DNA of 60,000 bases, taken from assembly GCA_949358305.1 (NCBI GenBank), contig OX442317.1, positions 14,266,491-14,326,490 of the forward strand, in the 5' to 3' direction. Position 1 is the first letter of the stretch. Each line of letters begins with the position of its first letter. Shown one piece after another: positions 14,968 through 24,960 of this stretch. Made by a program: the position numbers and the translations under genes. A model generated the notes under the pieces. The model had not been told where the DNA came from. It made no database searches and saw nothing but the letters and a program-made list of their open reading frames with translations. The DNA is from Strigamia acuminata. Lineage: Eukaryota; Arthropoda; Chilopoda; Geophilomorpha; Linotaeniidae.

Positions 14968-17427
14968 TGGTTTGTGGTGTTTGTGCTAAGTCAACTGTGA
15001 TGTCAAATGAGATCAAAAGTTTATTCTTTCAAATTATTGCTTGGATGTTGCTAAAACTTACATTGAAGCCTTCTACTAAGGTTTAAACACTATTTCTGAA
15101 CATTCAGAGACATTGGTCTTGTGGTGTTTGTGCTAAGTCAACTGTGATGTCAAATGAGATCAAAAGTTTATTCTTTCAAATTATTGCTTGGATGTTGCTA
15201 AAACTTACATTGAAGCCTTCTACTAAGGTTTAAACACTATTTCAGAACATTCAGAGACATTGGTTTGTGGTGTTTGTGCTAAGTCAACTGTGATGTCAAA
15301 TGAGATCAAAAGTTTATTCTTTCAAATTATTGCTTGGATGTTGCTAAAACTTACATTGAAGCCTTCTACTAAGGTTTAAACACTATTTCTGAACATTCAG
15401 AGACATTGGTCTTGTGGTGTTTGTGCTAAGTCAACTGTGATGTCAAATGAGATCAAAAGTTTATTCTTTCAAATTATTGCTTGGATGTTGCTAAAACTAA
15501 CATTGAAGCCTTCTACTAAGGTTTAAACACTATTTCAGAACATTCAGAGACATTGATCTTGTGGTGTTTGTGCTAAGTCAACTGTGATGAGATCAAAAGT
15601 CTATTCTCCCAAATCATTTCTTGGATGTTGCTAAAACTTACATTAAAGCTTTCTACTAAGGTTTAAACACTATTTCAGAACATTCAGAGACATTGGTCTT
15701 GTGATGTTTGTGCTAAGTCAACTGTGATGAGATCAAAAGTCTATTCTCCCAAATCATTGCTTGGATGTTGCTAAAACTTACATTAAAGCTTTCTACTAAG
15801 GTTTAAACACTATTTCAAAACATTCAGAGACATTGGTCTTGTGATGTTTGTGCTAAGTCAACTGTGATGAGATCAAAAGTCTATTCTCCCAAATCATTGC
15901 TTGGATGTTGCTAAAACTTACATTGAAGCCTTCTACTAAGGTTTAAACACTATTTCAGAACATTCAGAGACATTGGTTTGTGGTGTTTGTGCTAAGTCAA
16001 CTGTGATGTCAAATGAGATCAAAAATTTATTCTTTCAAATTATTGCTTGGATGTTGCTAACACTTACATTGAAGCCTTCTACTAAGGTTTAAACACTATT
16101 TCAGAACATTTAGAGACATTGGTCTTGTGATGTTTGTGCTAAGTCAACTGTGATGTCAAATGAGATCAAAAGTTTATTCTTTCAAATCATTGCTTGGATG
16201 TTGCTAAAACTTACATTAAAGCCTTCTACTAAGGTTTAAACACTATTTCAGAACATTCAGAGACATTGGTCTTGTGATGTTTGTGCTAAGTCAACTGTGA
16301 TGAGATCAAAAGTCTTTTCTCCAAAATCATTGCTTAAATGTTGCTAAAACTTACATTGAAGCCTTCTACTAAGGTTTAAACACTATTTCAGAACATTCAG
16401 ACACATTGGTCTTGTGGTGTTTGTGCTAAGTCAACTGTGACGTCAAATGAGATCAAAAGTTTATTCTTTCAAATTATTGCTTGGATGTTGCTAAAACTTA
16501 CATTGAAGCTTTCTACTAAGGTTTAAACACTATTTCAAAACATTCAGAGACATTGGTCTTGTGATGTTTGTGCTAAGTCAACTGTGATGAGATCAAAAGT
16601 CTATTCTCCCAAATCATTGCTTGGATGTTGCTAAAACTTACATTGAAACCTTCTACTAAGGTTTAAACACTATTTCAGAACATTCAGAGACATTGGTTTG
16701 TGGTGTTTGTGCTAAGTCAACTGTGATGTCAAATGAGATCAAAAATTTATTCTTTCAAATTATTGCTTGGATGTTGCTAACACTTACATTGAAGCCTTCT
16801 ACTAAGGTTTAAACACTATTTCTAAACATTCAGAGACATTGGTCTTGTGGTGTTTGTGCTAAGTCAACTGTGACGTCAAATGAGATCAAAAGTTTATTCT
16901 TTCAAATTATTGCTTGGATGTTGCTAAAACTTACATTGAAGCTTTCTACTAAGGTTTAAACACTATTTCAGAACATTCAGAAACATTGGTCTTGTGATGT
17001 TTGTGCTAAGTCAACTGTGATGTCAAATGGGATCAAAAGTTTATTCTTCCAAATCATTGCTTGGATGTTGCTAAAACTTACATTGAAGCCTTCTACTAAG
17101 GTTTAAACACTATTTCAGAACATTCAGAGACATTGGTCTTGTGATGTTTGTGCTAAGTCAACTGTGATGTCAAATGAGATCAAAAGTTTATTCTTTCAAA
17201 TCATTGCTTGGATGTTGCTAAAACTTACATTAAAGCTTTCTACTAAGGTTTAAACACTATTTCAGAACATTCAGAGACATTGGTCTTGTGATGTTTGTGC
17301 TAAGTCAACTGTGATGTCAAATGGGATCAAAAGTTTATTCTTCTAAATCATTGCTTGGATGTTGCTAAAACTTACATTGAAGCCTTCTACTAAGGTTTAA
17401 ACACTATTTCAGAACATTCAGAGACAT
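14968..17427 (+). repeat. 17-monomer higher-order repeat unit, 2,460 bp (left copy)
   Basis: Counting by starting tag and marker bases, this unit holds 17 monomers with lengths 146,147,146,147,140,140,140,146,147,140,147,140,146,147,147,147,147, which sum to 2,460. The order matches 49,630-52,089. Its last monomer carries the rare TTCTTCTAAATC marker at 17,339, and the same marker at 52,001 lies 34,662 bp away, matching the distance between unit starts. The flanks of the match extend back to about 13,212 on the left and 48,021 on the right. Confidence 0.85.
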
Positions 17428-19296
17428 TGGTCTTGTGATGTTTGTGCTAAGTCAACTGTGATGTCAAATGAGATCAAAAGTTTATTCTTTCAAATCATTG
17501 CTTGGATGTTGCTAAAACTTACATTAAAGCTTTCTACTAAAGTTTAAACACTATTTCAGAACATTCAGAGACATTGGTCTTGTGGTGTTTGTGCTGTCAA
17601 CTGTGATGAGATCAAAAGTCTATTCTCCCAAATCATTGCTTAGATGTTGCTAAAACTTACATTGAAGCCTTCTACTAAGGTTTAAACACTATTTCAGAAC
17701 ATTCAGAGACATTGGTTTGTGGTGTTTGTGCTAAGTCAACTGTGATGTCAAATGAGATCAAAAGTTTATTCTTTCAAATTATTGCTTGGATGTTGCTAAA
17801 ACTAACATTGAAGCCTTCTACTAAGGTTTAAACACTATTTCAGAACATTCAGAGACATTGGTCTTGTGGTGTTTGTGCTAAGTCAACTGTGATGAGATCA
17901 AAAGTCTATTTTCCCAAATCATTTCTTGGATGTTGCTAAAACTTACATTAAAGCTTTCTACTAAGGTTTAAACACTATTTCAGAACATTCAGAGACATTG
18001 GTCTTGTGATGTTTGTGCTAAGTCAACTGTGATGAGATCAACAGTCTATTCTGCCAAATCATTGCTTGGATGTTGCTAAAACTTACATTAAAGCTTTCTA
18101 CTAAGGTTTAAACACTATTTCAAAACATTCAGAGACATTGGTCTTGTGATGTTTGTGCTAAGTCAACTGTGATGAGATCAAAAGTCTATTCTCCCAAATC
18201 ATTGCTTGGATGTTGCTAAAACTTACATTGAAACCTTCTACTAAGGTTTAAACACTATTTCAGAACATTCAGAGACATTGGTTTGTGGTGTTTGTGCTAA
18301 GTCAACTGTGATGTCAAATGAGATCAAAAATTTATTCTTTCAAATTATTGCTTGGATGTTGCTAACACTTACATTGAAGCCTTCTACTAAGGTTTAAACA
18401 CTATTTCTAAACATTCAGAGACATTGGTCTTGTGGTGTTTGTGCTAAGTCAACTGTGACGTCAAATGAGATCAAAAGTTTATTCTTTCAAATTATTGCTT
18501 GGATGTTGCTAAAACTTACATTGAAGCTTTCTACTAAGGTTTAAACACTATTTCAGAACATTCAGAAACATTGGTCTTGTGATGTTTGTGCTAAGTCAAC
18601 TGTGATGTCAAATGGGATCAAAAGTTTATTCTTCCAAATCATTGCTTGGATGTTGCTAAAACTTACATTGAAGCCTTCTACTAAGGTTTAAACACTATTT
18701 CAGAACATTCAGAGACATTGGTCTTGTGATGTTTGTGCTAAGTCAACTGTGATGTCAAATGAGATCAAAAGTTTATTCTTTCAAATCATTGCTTGGATGT
18801 TGCTAAAACTTACATTAAAGCTTTCTACTAAGGTTTAAACACTATTTCAGAACATTTAGAGACATTGGTCTTGTGATGTTTGTGCTAAGTCAACTGTGAT
18901 GAGATCAAAAGTCTATTCTCCAAAATCATTGCTTGGATGTTGCTAAAACTTACATTGAAGCCTTCTACTAAGGTTTAAACACTATTTCAGAACATTCAGA
19001 CACATTGGTCTTGTGGTGTTTGTGCTAAGTCAACTGTGACGTCAAATAAGATCAAAAGTTTATTCTTTCAAATCATTGCTTGGATGTTGCTAAAACTTAC
19101 ATTAAAGCTTTCTACTAAGGTTTAAACACTATTTCAGAACATTCAGAGACATTGGTCTTGTGATGTTTGTGCTAAGTCAACTGTGATGAGATCAAAAGTC
19201 TATTCTCCCAAATCATTGCTTGGATGTTGCTAAAACTTACATTGAAGCCTTCTACTAAGGTTTAAACACTATTTCAGAACATTCAGAGACATTGGT
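16505..19296 (+). repeat. Satellite segment duplicated from 6.1-8.9 kb (copy 2)
   Basis: Counterpart of 6,135-8,926 at offset 10,370. It shares both the GTGCTGTCAAC and CTGCCAAATC private markers, so it derives from the second copy of the 1,585-bp tandem pair and not the first. It overlaps the end of the 17-monomer unit at 14,968-17,427, so this point is a junction between two repeat layers. Confidence 0.8.
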
Positions 19297-20312
19297 CTTG
19301 TGATGTTTGTGCTAAGTCAACTGTGATGAGATCAAAAGTCTATTCTCCCAAATCATTGCTTGGATGTTGCTAAAACTTACATTGAAGCCTTCTACTAAGG
19401 TTTAAACACTATTTCAGAACATTCAGAGACATTGGTTTGTGGTGTTTGTGCTAAGTCAACTGTGATGTCAAATGAGATCAAAAATTTATTCTTTCAAATT
19501 ATTGCTTGGATGTTGCTAACACTTACATTGAAGCCTTCTACTAAGGTTTAAACACTATTTCAGAACATTCAGAGACATTGGTCTTGTGATGTTTGTGCTA
19601 AGTCAACTGTGATGTCAAATGAGATCAAAAGTTTATTCTTTCAAATCATTGCTTGGATGTTGCTAAAACTTACATTAAAGCCTTCTACTAAGGTTTAAAC
19701 ACTATTTCAGAACATTCAGAGACATTGGTCTTGTGATGTTTGTGCTAAGTCAACTGTGATGAGATCAAAAGTCTATTCTCCAAAATCATTGCTTGGATGT
19801 TGCTAAAACTTACATTGAAGCCTTCTACTAAGGTTTAAACACTATTTCAGAACATTCAGAGACATTGGTTTGTGGTGTTTGTGCTAAGTCAACTGTGATG
19901 TCAAATGAGATCAAAAGTTTATTCTTTCAAATTATTGCTTGGATGTTGCTAAAACTTACATTGAAGCCTTCTACTAAGGTTTAAACACTATTTCTGAACA
20001 TTCAGAGACATTGGTCTTGTGGTGTTTGTGCTAAGTCAACTGTGATGTCAAATGAGATCAAAAGTTTATTCTTTCAAATTATTGCTTGGATGTTGCTAAA
20101 ACTTACATTGAAGCCTTCTACTAAGGTTTAAACACTATTTCAGAACATTCAGAGACATTGGTTTGTGGTGTTTGTGCTAAGTCAACTGTGATGTCAAATG
20201 AGATCAAAAGTTTATTCTTTCAAATTATTGCTTGGATGTTGCTAAAACTTACATTGAAGCCTTCTACTAAGGTTTAAACACTATTTCTGAACATTCAGAG
20301 ACATTGGTCTTG

Positions 20313-20316
20313 TGGT
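20313..20316 (+). repeat. Target site duplication TGGT, left
   Basis: The last 4 bp of satellite before the LTR. The same TGGT follows the right LTR. The uninterrupted satellite reads CTTGTGGTGTTTGTG with one TGGT, so the duplication arose on integration. Four base pairs is the size made by gammaretrovirus-like and some Gypsy-like integrases. Confidence 0.9.
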
Positions 20317-20338
20317 TGTTGCGAGCAAGGACGCAACA
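20317..20338 (+). repeat. Inverted repeat at the LTR tip (7-bp stem, 8-base loop)
   Basis: TGTTGCG at 20,317-20,323 is the exact reverse complement of CGCAACA at 20,332-20,338, separated by AGCAAGGA. It sits at the outer edge of U3, the integrase-recognition end of the element, and is repeated at 27,351-27,372. Whether it folds or is bound by a protein is unknown. Confidence 0.75.
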
Positions 20339-20422
20339 AAAAGATTAGAAGACTCGCGTTTCACCTCTGAAAATGGTAGAAGATCTTTTTAATTTTAGTC
20401 CATAGTTTTGACCATGAGTTTG

Positions 20423-20465
20423 GGACATATCTGAGATGTCCAGTTGCCGGTTTTGACCGACGGTC
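20423..20465. promoter_or_regulatory. Two dyad-symmetric motifs in U3
   Basis: GGACAT and ATGTCC flank a 7-base spacer at 20,423-20,441. GACCG-A-CGGTC forms an 11-base dyad at 20,455-20,465. They lie within 150 bp of the LTR start in a CpG-containing stretch. Such dyads can be dimeric factor sites, but the factor is unknown. The right LTR has the same motifs at +7,034. Confidence 0.35.
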
Positions 20466-21024
20466 GCATGCAGAGCAGACCTCGGCGGTTGTCGTGTTGT
20501 CGGTCGCACCTGGAATTGGTCAGGGGATATGTCTTTGATCGTTTTGTGGTTGTTTTAGTATTTGTTATTAGTTGTTTACCTCTGTTATTTGCTTTTGAGA
20601 CGTTTTTGTGATCGGTTCGGGTTCCAGTACACTTGTGAATGAGCTGAGTGTATATTCTCAGCATAATCGCCATAGCATAGGTCAACTGGATTCAGGAAAC
20701 TGTGTATTTATTAGTTTTAAAGAGGTTTTACATATTGTTTTGACGGTTGCTAACCTTTGCTGGATGTTTTAGTGTTTTGATGCTCATTGGAGACGTGGGA
20801 CAGCAAGAAACAAACGGTTTTGGGTGTCCTTGGCATTTGAGTGCACATGAGCGCATTGGGATCGTGTTCGGGAGAGAGAGAGACCAGGAAACGCCTCGTT
20901 TGGCTTCCCTGCAACGTCCCCACACTGAGTTTGGAAGTCCCAGCGCTGTTGTCATGCCTTGGTCGACCCTGGAAGTCTGTTTGACTCGTTTCTGCTCTCA
21001 TTCACGGCAGTTAGCAACTGCCTG

Positions 21025-21037
21025 GCCGCCATTTTGG
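21025..21037 (+). promoter_or_regulatory. YY1-like site in the LTR
   Basis: GCCGCCATTTTGG contains the CCATTTT core of the animal factor YY1 with the flanking GCCG seen at strong sites. From family knowledge, gammaretroviral LTRs carry a CGCCATTTT element in their upstream conserved region that binds YY1. The match supports an animal host and a retroviral-type LTR, but a 13-base match is not proof of binding. The second copy is at 28,059-28,071. Confidence 0.45.
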
Positions 21038-21220
21038 AAAGGAGCGGTTCTCTTTGTGTTTGAGCACTGCTGGGAGATTTTCCTAGAACATAGCAAGCTG
21101 GGTAGCAATATTTATTTTAATACTTTGTGATTTTATAGAAGTGTTTTAACTGTACATTTGTTAATTTCACTTAACTTTACAAACAAGTGCAGAGATGAGT
21201 ATTGAGGTAGGCTGCATTGC

Positions 21221-21269
21221 CATTGGTTGTTAATCTTCTTTTTGCTTTGTTAATTGTTAAGTATATTTT
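21221..21269 (+). promoter_or_regulatory. Candidate LTR core promoter (inverted CCAAT, TATA-like)
   Basis: CATTGG (inverted CCAAT) at 21,221-21,226 is followed about 35 bp later by TATATTTTA at 21,262-21,270. Transcription would start near 21,290, leaving about 200 bp to the AATAAA, a reasonable R length. The region is A+T-rich, so a TATA-like string could occur by chance. Confidence 0.25.
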
Positions 21270-21488
21270 AGATTGAGTTTTGCCTTGGTTTCATTGCTTT
21301 ATTTTGTCTAAATTCTATTTATGTTTTAAGAACAAATGTACATAGGTTTTAAGCTATTTTAGTTCAGATTGAATTACGCCATTGTTGCATCATTGCATTG
21401 TAGCTTGTTGTTGCTATGATTTAGTTGCTAGGCGCACTGTTGTTAGAGTAGGTTGCTAAAGAAGCAATAGTTGTTATCTGTTGTTAAG

Positions 21489-21494
21489 AATAAA
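21489..21494 (+). terminator. Poly(A) signal AATAAA in the 5' LTR
   Basis: Canonical AATAAA followed within 15-30 bp by a G/T-rich stretch (TTGATGTGTTTTT), the expected layout of a cleavage and polyadenylation site. It would set the R/U5 border near 21,510. Reverse-strand AATAAA also occurs in this LTR (near 20,707 and 21,110), so this alone does not fix orientation. Confidence 0.55.
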
Positions 21495-21822
21495 GCCAGT
21501 TGATGTGTTTTTACTCTGCTTTGGGTGAATCATTTCTGATCTGGTTTTCTGCTACAAGAAACATGATAATGAGTGAGTAGAGAGTTTTGCATGCTCTCCT
21601 CCTCACTGAAGGCACAAGGTTTTTTCCCCAGTATCCAGAGAGCTGCTTTTATCACTTCAACTAAATGCAGTTGGGCCTAATTTCTCCAGATGCATTTAGG
21701 CCTACAACTTGGGCTGAGAATTCAACTTGTTTCATCATCCACTATACAGTCTCGGGCGGTTTCCAGAGTTTGGTGACCAATTCGCCAGTCTTTTCCTGTG
21801 AGATCCAAGGTTGTTTGCTACA

Positions 21823-24621
21823 GGGAGCTGTTTTTTGGTACCGTGATTCCAGGATTTCGTGCGCGTGTGTACAGCGCGCATGGAAAAGAGGTCATTTGGA
21901 CGTTCAGCAAGTGATTCAAGTGGTTTGGTGCGTGCCAGTTGGTTCGTTTGTGCAGCTGGTTCTGTGAGCGACCTGCATCAAGTGCGCACGCCAGAGAGTC
22001 ACGTGAGAGCGGCCATTGACGTCCTGAGTCTGCCAAGTCGTCAACACAACGCAATGTGCAAGTTGGACAGCTGCCTGAAGAAGAAGAACATTCAGTTGTT
22101 TATGCTTAGTGTTTTTGGTGGGCTGTTACTGGGTGATTGGTTGTGCCCTCTTGGGGGGAGGATAGTGTGTACATTTTTTTTTGCTTTGTAATTTTACTTT
22201 AAGTGCGTTTTGACTCCATTATAACTGCTTTAAGCAGGGGAGTTTTTTCTTGTTTGACTTAAGTTAGTTTAAGTGTTGGCTCACCTGTTGTTGAGTTTAC
22301 ACAAGAGTCAGTCATGTTGGGCGGGACATTACAGTTGTCTTTGATTCTTAGAAGTTCCAATATGCGCTTTGTCATCAAGTGGTCGACAGTGAAGGGCGAC
22401 GCAAGGTTTTGGTCTCATCAGGCGAGATGGAGATGCATGCAGCTGTGGTTTCCACACGTCAAGCACGATGATTCCACATCTGCACAGCGCCTGAACTGTC
22501 CAAGATGTAGGTTGACTGTTGGTTGGCGCAGACGGGCCAAGGGACAAGTCACCCAGCTGTACAGGAAGGTGGACGCTTGCCATCAGAGCAGAGGAGAAAG
22601 CAGCTTGTTTGGTCAAGTTTCGTCATTGAAAGGGAGCCCACAGTTCGGGCCCAAGATCGAGAGTACAAGTCACAATGTTGAGAAAAAGAGCGCCAATCAG
22701 CAAAGACGAATCATATCACCAGCCAAGACAAGCTCAAGGAGCTGGACAATGGTTGCTTGACTGCAGCAAAGTTTCAAGCCAATTCGTCTTTTTTCTTTTG
22801 TTCTTTGTTAGTAGTTTAAGTAAAAGAATTTTGTTAAGTTTAAGAGTTGATTAAGTTTGTGCGGTCAGTTCTATTGTGAACTGCGAGGGTTTCGGACTGC
22901 TGCGGAGCCGCCAGGTTTGAGGCTTGATGGAAAGAGGTCCCGCGCTCGTTTGCTTGGTTTTTTGGTTGTCGCAAGCGAGTGGTCGCTCCTTCTCCTTTAA
23001 TACACTCAGCCTGCTATTTGGTTTGTGTGGGAGAGTGGAGGCGAGGGATTCCGCCTCAAAGGGCTGCCGTGTTTGTCCGACAACCTTTCAGTGGGCTGAC
23101 CACCCGTAGAAGTGTTTTGAGTCTGTTTTGGGGAATTTCCGCGTTATTTCGCAGTTTTTAAGCAAGTTTTGGTGTGTGAGGTTTTTAGAATTACCTGTGC
23201 GTGGGTTGAGATAAGAGAAGCCACACTAGCTGTTTGGAAAGAGAAGGCGGAAAGTTAGAAATCAGTCCTCCAATCAGTTTCATTTTGTGATAAAAGGTTT
23301 TTTGAGAAGTTACTGCTAAGAATTTGTAGACGTTCCCACTGCCAGCTTGTTGTACCTTTAGTTTGTGATTGGAGTAAGCTCGTTTTTTCGGTTGTTTTTT
23401 GGGATTTAGGGCAGAACGACTGCTTTAAGCAAGCCAAATCTCGTTTTAGTGCGTCCACAATTTGGTTAAGATGTTTGGATACGTTACTGGGTTCATCATT
23501 ATTTTTCTTAGTGTAAACCTTTTAGTTATAAGTTAGTTTTCAGAGTTTTGGAGAAAATTGCTTGTTAAGTTCGCAGCCACCAAGCGTCTTTGCGAGGGCG
23601 CTTGTGGATCAGTTGGGTGGGTACCCCCTTTTTGGAAAGTTAGTCACTGTATGGTGGGGCTTGTTCAGGGTGAAACGACCGTCCATTAGAGTCAGTCTTT
23701 CAAATTCGAGACAATTGATGATAGTAAGTGCAGTCTCCACCTTGCACATTGTGTGGTTGGAAGGGGTATAAGGGCGCTTAATTGATCAGATCAGGGTTGT
23801 AAGAGCATTTTTCGAGACTCCACAGTTGTAGAATTTAGATATTAGAGGTTAACAGTCTTTAAATTTATTTTTATTGAAAGTTGTCTCTATAAGAAATAGA
23901 AAGTTACATATTCGGGTTTTTTTGTGCGATTAGTTGACCTGCTTGTTCGAGCACCCATTTGGCACTAGGCCATTTGCGGTTGGCGGAGCAGAGTGCCGCA
24001 TTGACGAATGGAACAATGGTTGGTCAGCAAAGCCAGCGAGAGAGGTAGTGTTTGAGGATGTTGTAGAATTTCATTTTTGGAAAGAGAAACTCAGCACTTC
24101 TCTCTCTTTTGAAGACTTGTTGTTCCTGCGGTTTAAGTTAAGATAGTTTTCCGAATTTGTTTCTTAGGGAATTTAGTTATAGCATAGTTAAGTAGTCCAC
24201 TCACAATGGATTCCAGTGTTGTCCCACACTCAGTTCTTGGATACATTCTGGGACTGGGGTTCAAAGGGCCAAGGCCTATTGCCTTGCAGTCAGAGTGGCA
24301 GTAGGAGAAGAAAGAGGACAATAAGCCCCGTTGGTTCGGATTAAGGTTAGAAAGAGCCAAAGAGAGATAAGTCTTATTTGTCAAAACAGAAAAGAGAGGT
24401 TGTTGAGGTACGTCGATAGGGCGGGGCGTTCGTCAGTCAACCCTCAAATTCCCAAAGCAGCCTCGTGACGTTGCAATGTGTAACGTGATAAGCATGTGAG
24501 ATCTCGTTACAAGAGTCGCGTTGGATAGGGAATTAGCATTAACATGTGAGTGTTGAGTTAAGGGTCACTTGCATAGGTTCATTTTTGCACTGCTAACCAA
24601 AGTCAGTCAAACTGAACAATA
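21823..24621 (+). other. Retroelement interior, left part: no recognised coding sequence
   Basis: About 2.8 kb of G/T-rich plus strand with scattered stops in all frames. The longest open frame is 148 codons at 22,314-22,760. It shows no zinc-knuckle spacing, protease DTG/DSG or other retroviral motif, and I do not treat it as a gene. A small perfect hairpin (CAGTTC, six-base loop, GAACTG) lies at 22,866-22,883. In a full-length relative the gag leader and gag would be here. A replaced or strongly decayed leader is possible, but decay fits poorly with identical LTRs, so the interior was probably non-coding before insertion. Confidence 0.7.
21836..21853 (+). other. Candidate primer binding site (tRNA-His-like)
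   Basis: TGGTACCGTGATTCCAGG begins with TGG, the complement of a tRNA CCA end. It matches 12 of the first 14 bases of the complement of animal tRNA-His (TGGTGCCGTGACTC, recalled from family knowledge), and then diverges. It starts 13 bp after the LTR end (spacer GGGAGCTGTTTTT), further than usual. No better TGG-starting site lies closer. The site may be diverged, may use another tRNA, or may be a chance match. Confidence 0.4.
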
Positions 24622-24804
24622 GAAAAAGGGCTTTAGTCGGTTAACAGTTGGTCCGTCGAACCCCGAGTTGAGAAAAAAAAACGTTTAGTTGGTTAACGGT
24701 GGCCCAACAAACCCAAAGGAAAAAACGTTTAGTTGGTTAACGGTGGCCCAACAAACCCAAAGAAAAAGGCTTTAGTTGGTTAACGGTGGCCCAACAAACC
24801 CATA
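24622..24804 (+). repeat. Short tandem repeat family A in the retroelement interior (4 copies)
   Basis: Four units start near 24,622, 24,672, 24,719 and 24,762 (50, 47, 43 and about 43 bp). Each has an A-run, then TTTAGTYGGTTAACRGT, then a CCCAACAAACCC-type end. Units 2-4 can pair GTTGG with CCAAC around TTAACGGTGG. The first unit is the most diverged. No coding potential is apparent. Structured tandem repeats in the interior could serve RNA packaging, dimerisation or enhancer roles, but nothing in the sequence decides which. Confidence 0.8.
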
Positions 24805-24823
24805 GAAAAAGCAATTAGAGAGT

Positions 24824-24960
24824 CTTAAGCGGATGATAGTTAAGTCCGTCAGGCTTAAGCAATTAAGAGGTTTTTTAAGCGGATGATAGTTCAGTCAGTC
24901 AGGCTTAAGCGAATTGGAGGTTCTTAAGCAATTGATAGTTCAGTCTATCAGGCTTAAGCA
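24824..24960 (+). repeat. Short tandem repeat family B in the retroelement interior (3 copies)
   Basis: Three units with TTAAGC at 24,825, 24,875 and 24,924 (spacing 50 and 49 bp), each with a second CTTAAGC about 30 bp further on (24,854, 24,904 and 24,953). Since CTTAAG is its own reverse complement, the two motifs in a unit can pair and enclose a GATAGTT...GTCAGG segment. In the third unit TGATAG and CTATCA form a perfect inner 6-bp stem. Family B directly follows family A but has a different sequence. Confidence 0.8.

Larger units (their letters stand above)
1..20316 (+). repeat. Satellite DNA array, left block (140/146/147-bp monomers)
   Basis: Uninterrupted head-to-tail tandem repeat that already fills the first base of the window. 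I phase monomers at TGGTCTTGTG; the first runs 1-147. Three main length classes are visible. The 147-bp form starts TGGTCTTGTG. The 146-bp form starts TGGTTTGTGG and lacks one C. The 140-bp form lacks 7 bp, with GTGATGAGATC in place of GTGATGTCAAATGAGATC. Further diagnostic differences recur in fixed combinations: AAAGCTTTCT or GAAGCCTTCT, CTAACACTT or CTAAAACTT, TTTCAGAAC or TTTCTGAAC, and CATTTCTTGG or CATTGCTTGG. The first monomer has 48 G+C in 147 bases. Almost every monomer carries the palindrome GTTTAAAC and almost none has a CpG. I see no gene, promoter or foreign insertion in this block. It ends inside a monomer (12 bp, 20,305-20,316), where the retroelement is inserted. Confidence 0.97.
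20317..21822 (+). repeat. 5' LTR, 1,506 bp
   Basis: Direct repeat of 27,351-28,856. Its ends TGTTGC and GCTACA form an imperfect terminal inverted repeat (5 of 6 bases). Unlike the satellite it is rich in CpG near its start. Visible landmarks are a 7-bp stem hairpin at the very start, short dyads at 20,423-20,441 and 20,455-20,465, a GA run near 20,875, a YY1-like site at 21,025-21,037, and an inverted CCAAT box with a TATA-like stretch at 21,221-21,269. An AATAAA follows at 21,489. A reasonable reading is U3 to about 21,290, R to about 21,510, and U5 from there to the end. Short overlapping ORFs on both strands (up to 127 codons) look like chance open frames. I found no base difference from the right LTR. 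Confidence 0.93.

Noticed and set aside
1-20316. CRISPR-like array
   Set aside because: The repeats are contiguous 140-147-bp monomers with no unique spacers, so this is satellite DNA.
20749-20775. Resemblance of LTR TTGCTGGATGTTTTAG to satellite TTGCTTGGATGTTGCTA
   Set aside because: Short low-complexity similarity of about a dozen bases. It does not extend, and the insertion site is elsewhere in the monomer.
20747-21130. 127-codon plus-strand ORF inside the 5' LTR (repeated at 27,781-28,164), with overlapping minus-strand ORFs of 75-96 codons
   Set aside because: It lies in U3, overlaps open frames on the other strand, and has no recognisable domain. It repeats only because the LTR does. 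It is best explained as a locally stop-poor stretch.
21665-21967. 100-codon ORF crossing the 5' LTR end
   Set aside because: It spans the LTR/interior border and the primer-site region, so it cannot be a conserved gene of the element. The right-hand counterpart simply runs into satellite.
22314-22760. 148-codon ORF, the longest in the retroelement interior
   Set aside because: No gag-like zinc knuckle (only a lone CPRC), no protease or polymerase motif, and an unremarkable basic composition. A frame of this length can occur by chance in 5.5 kb.
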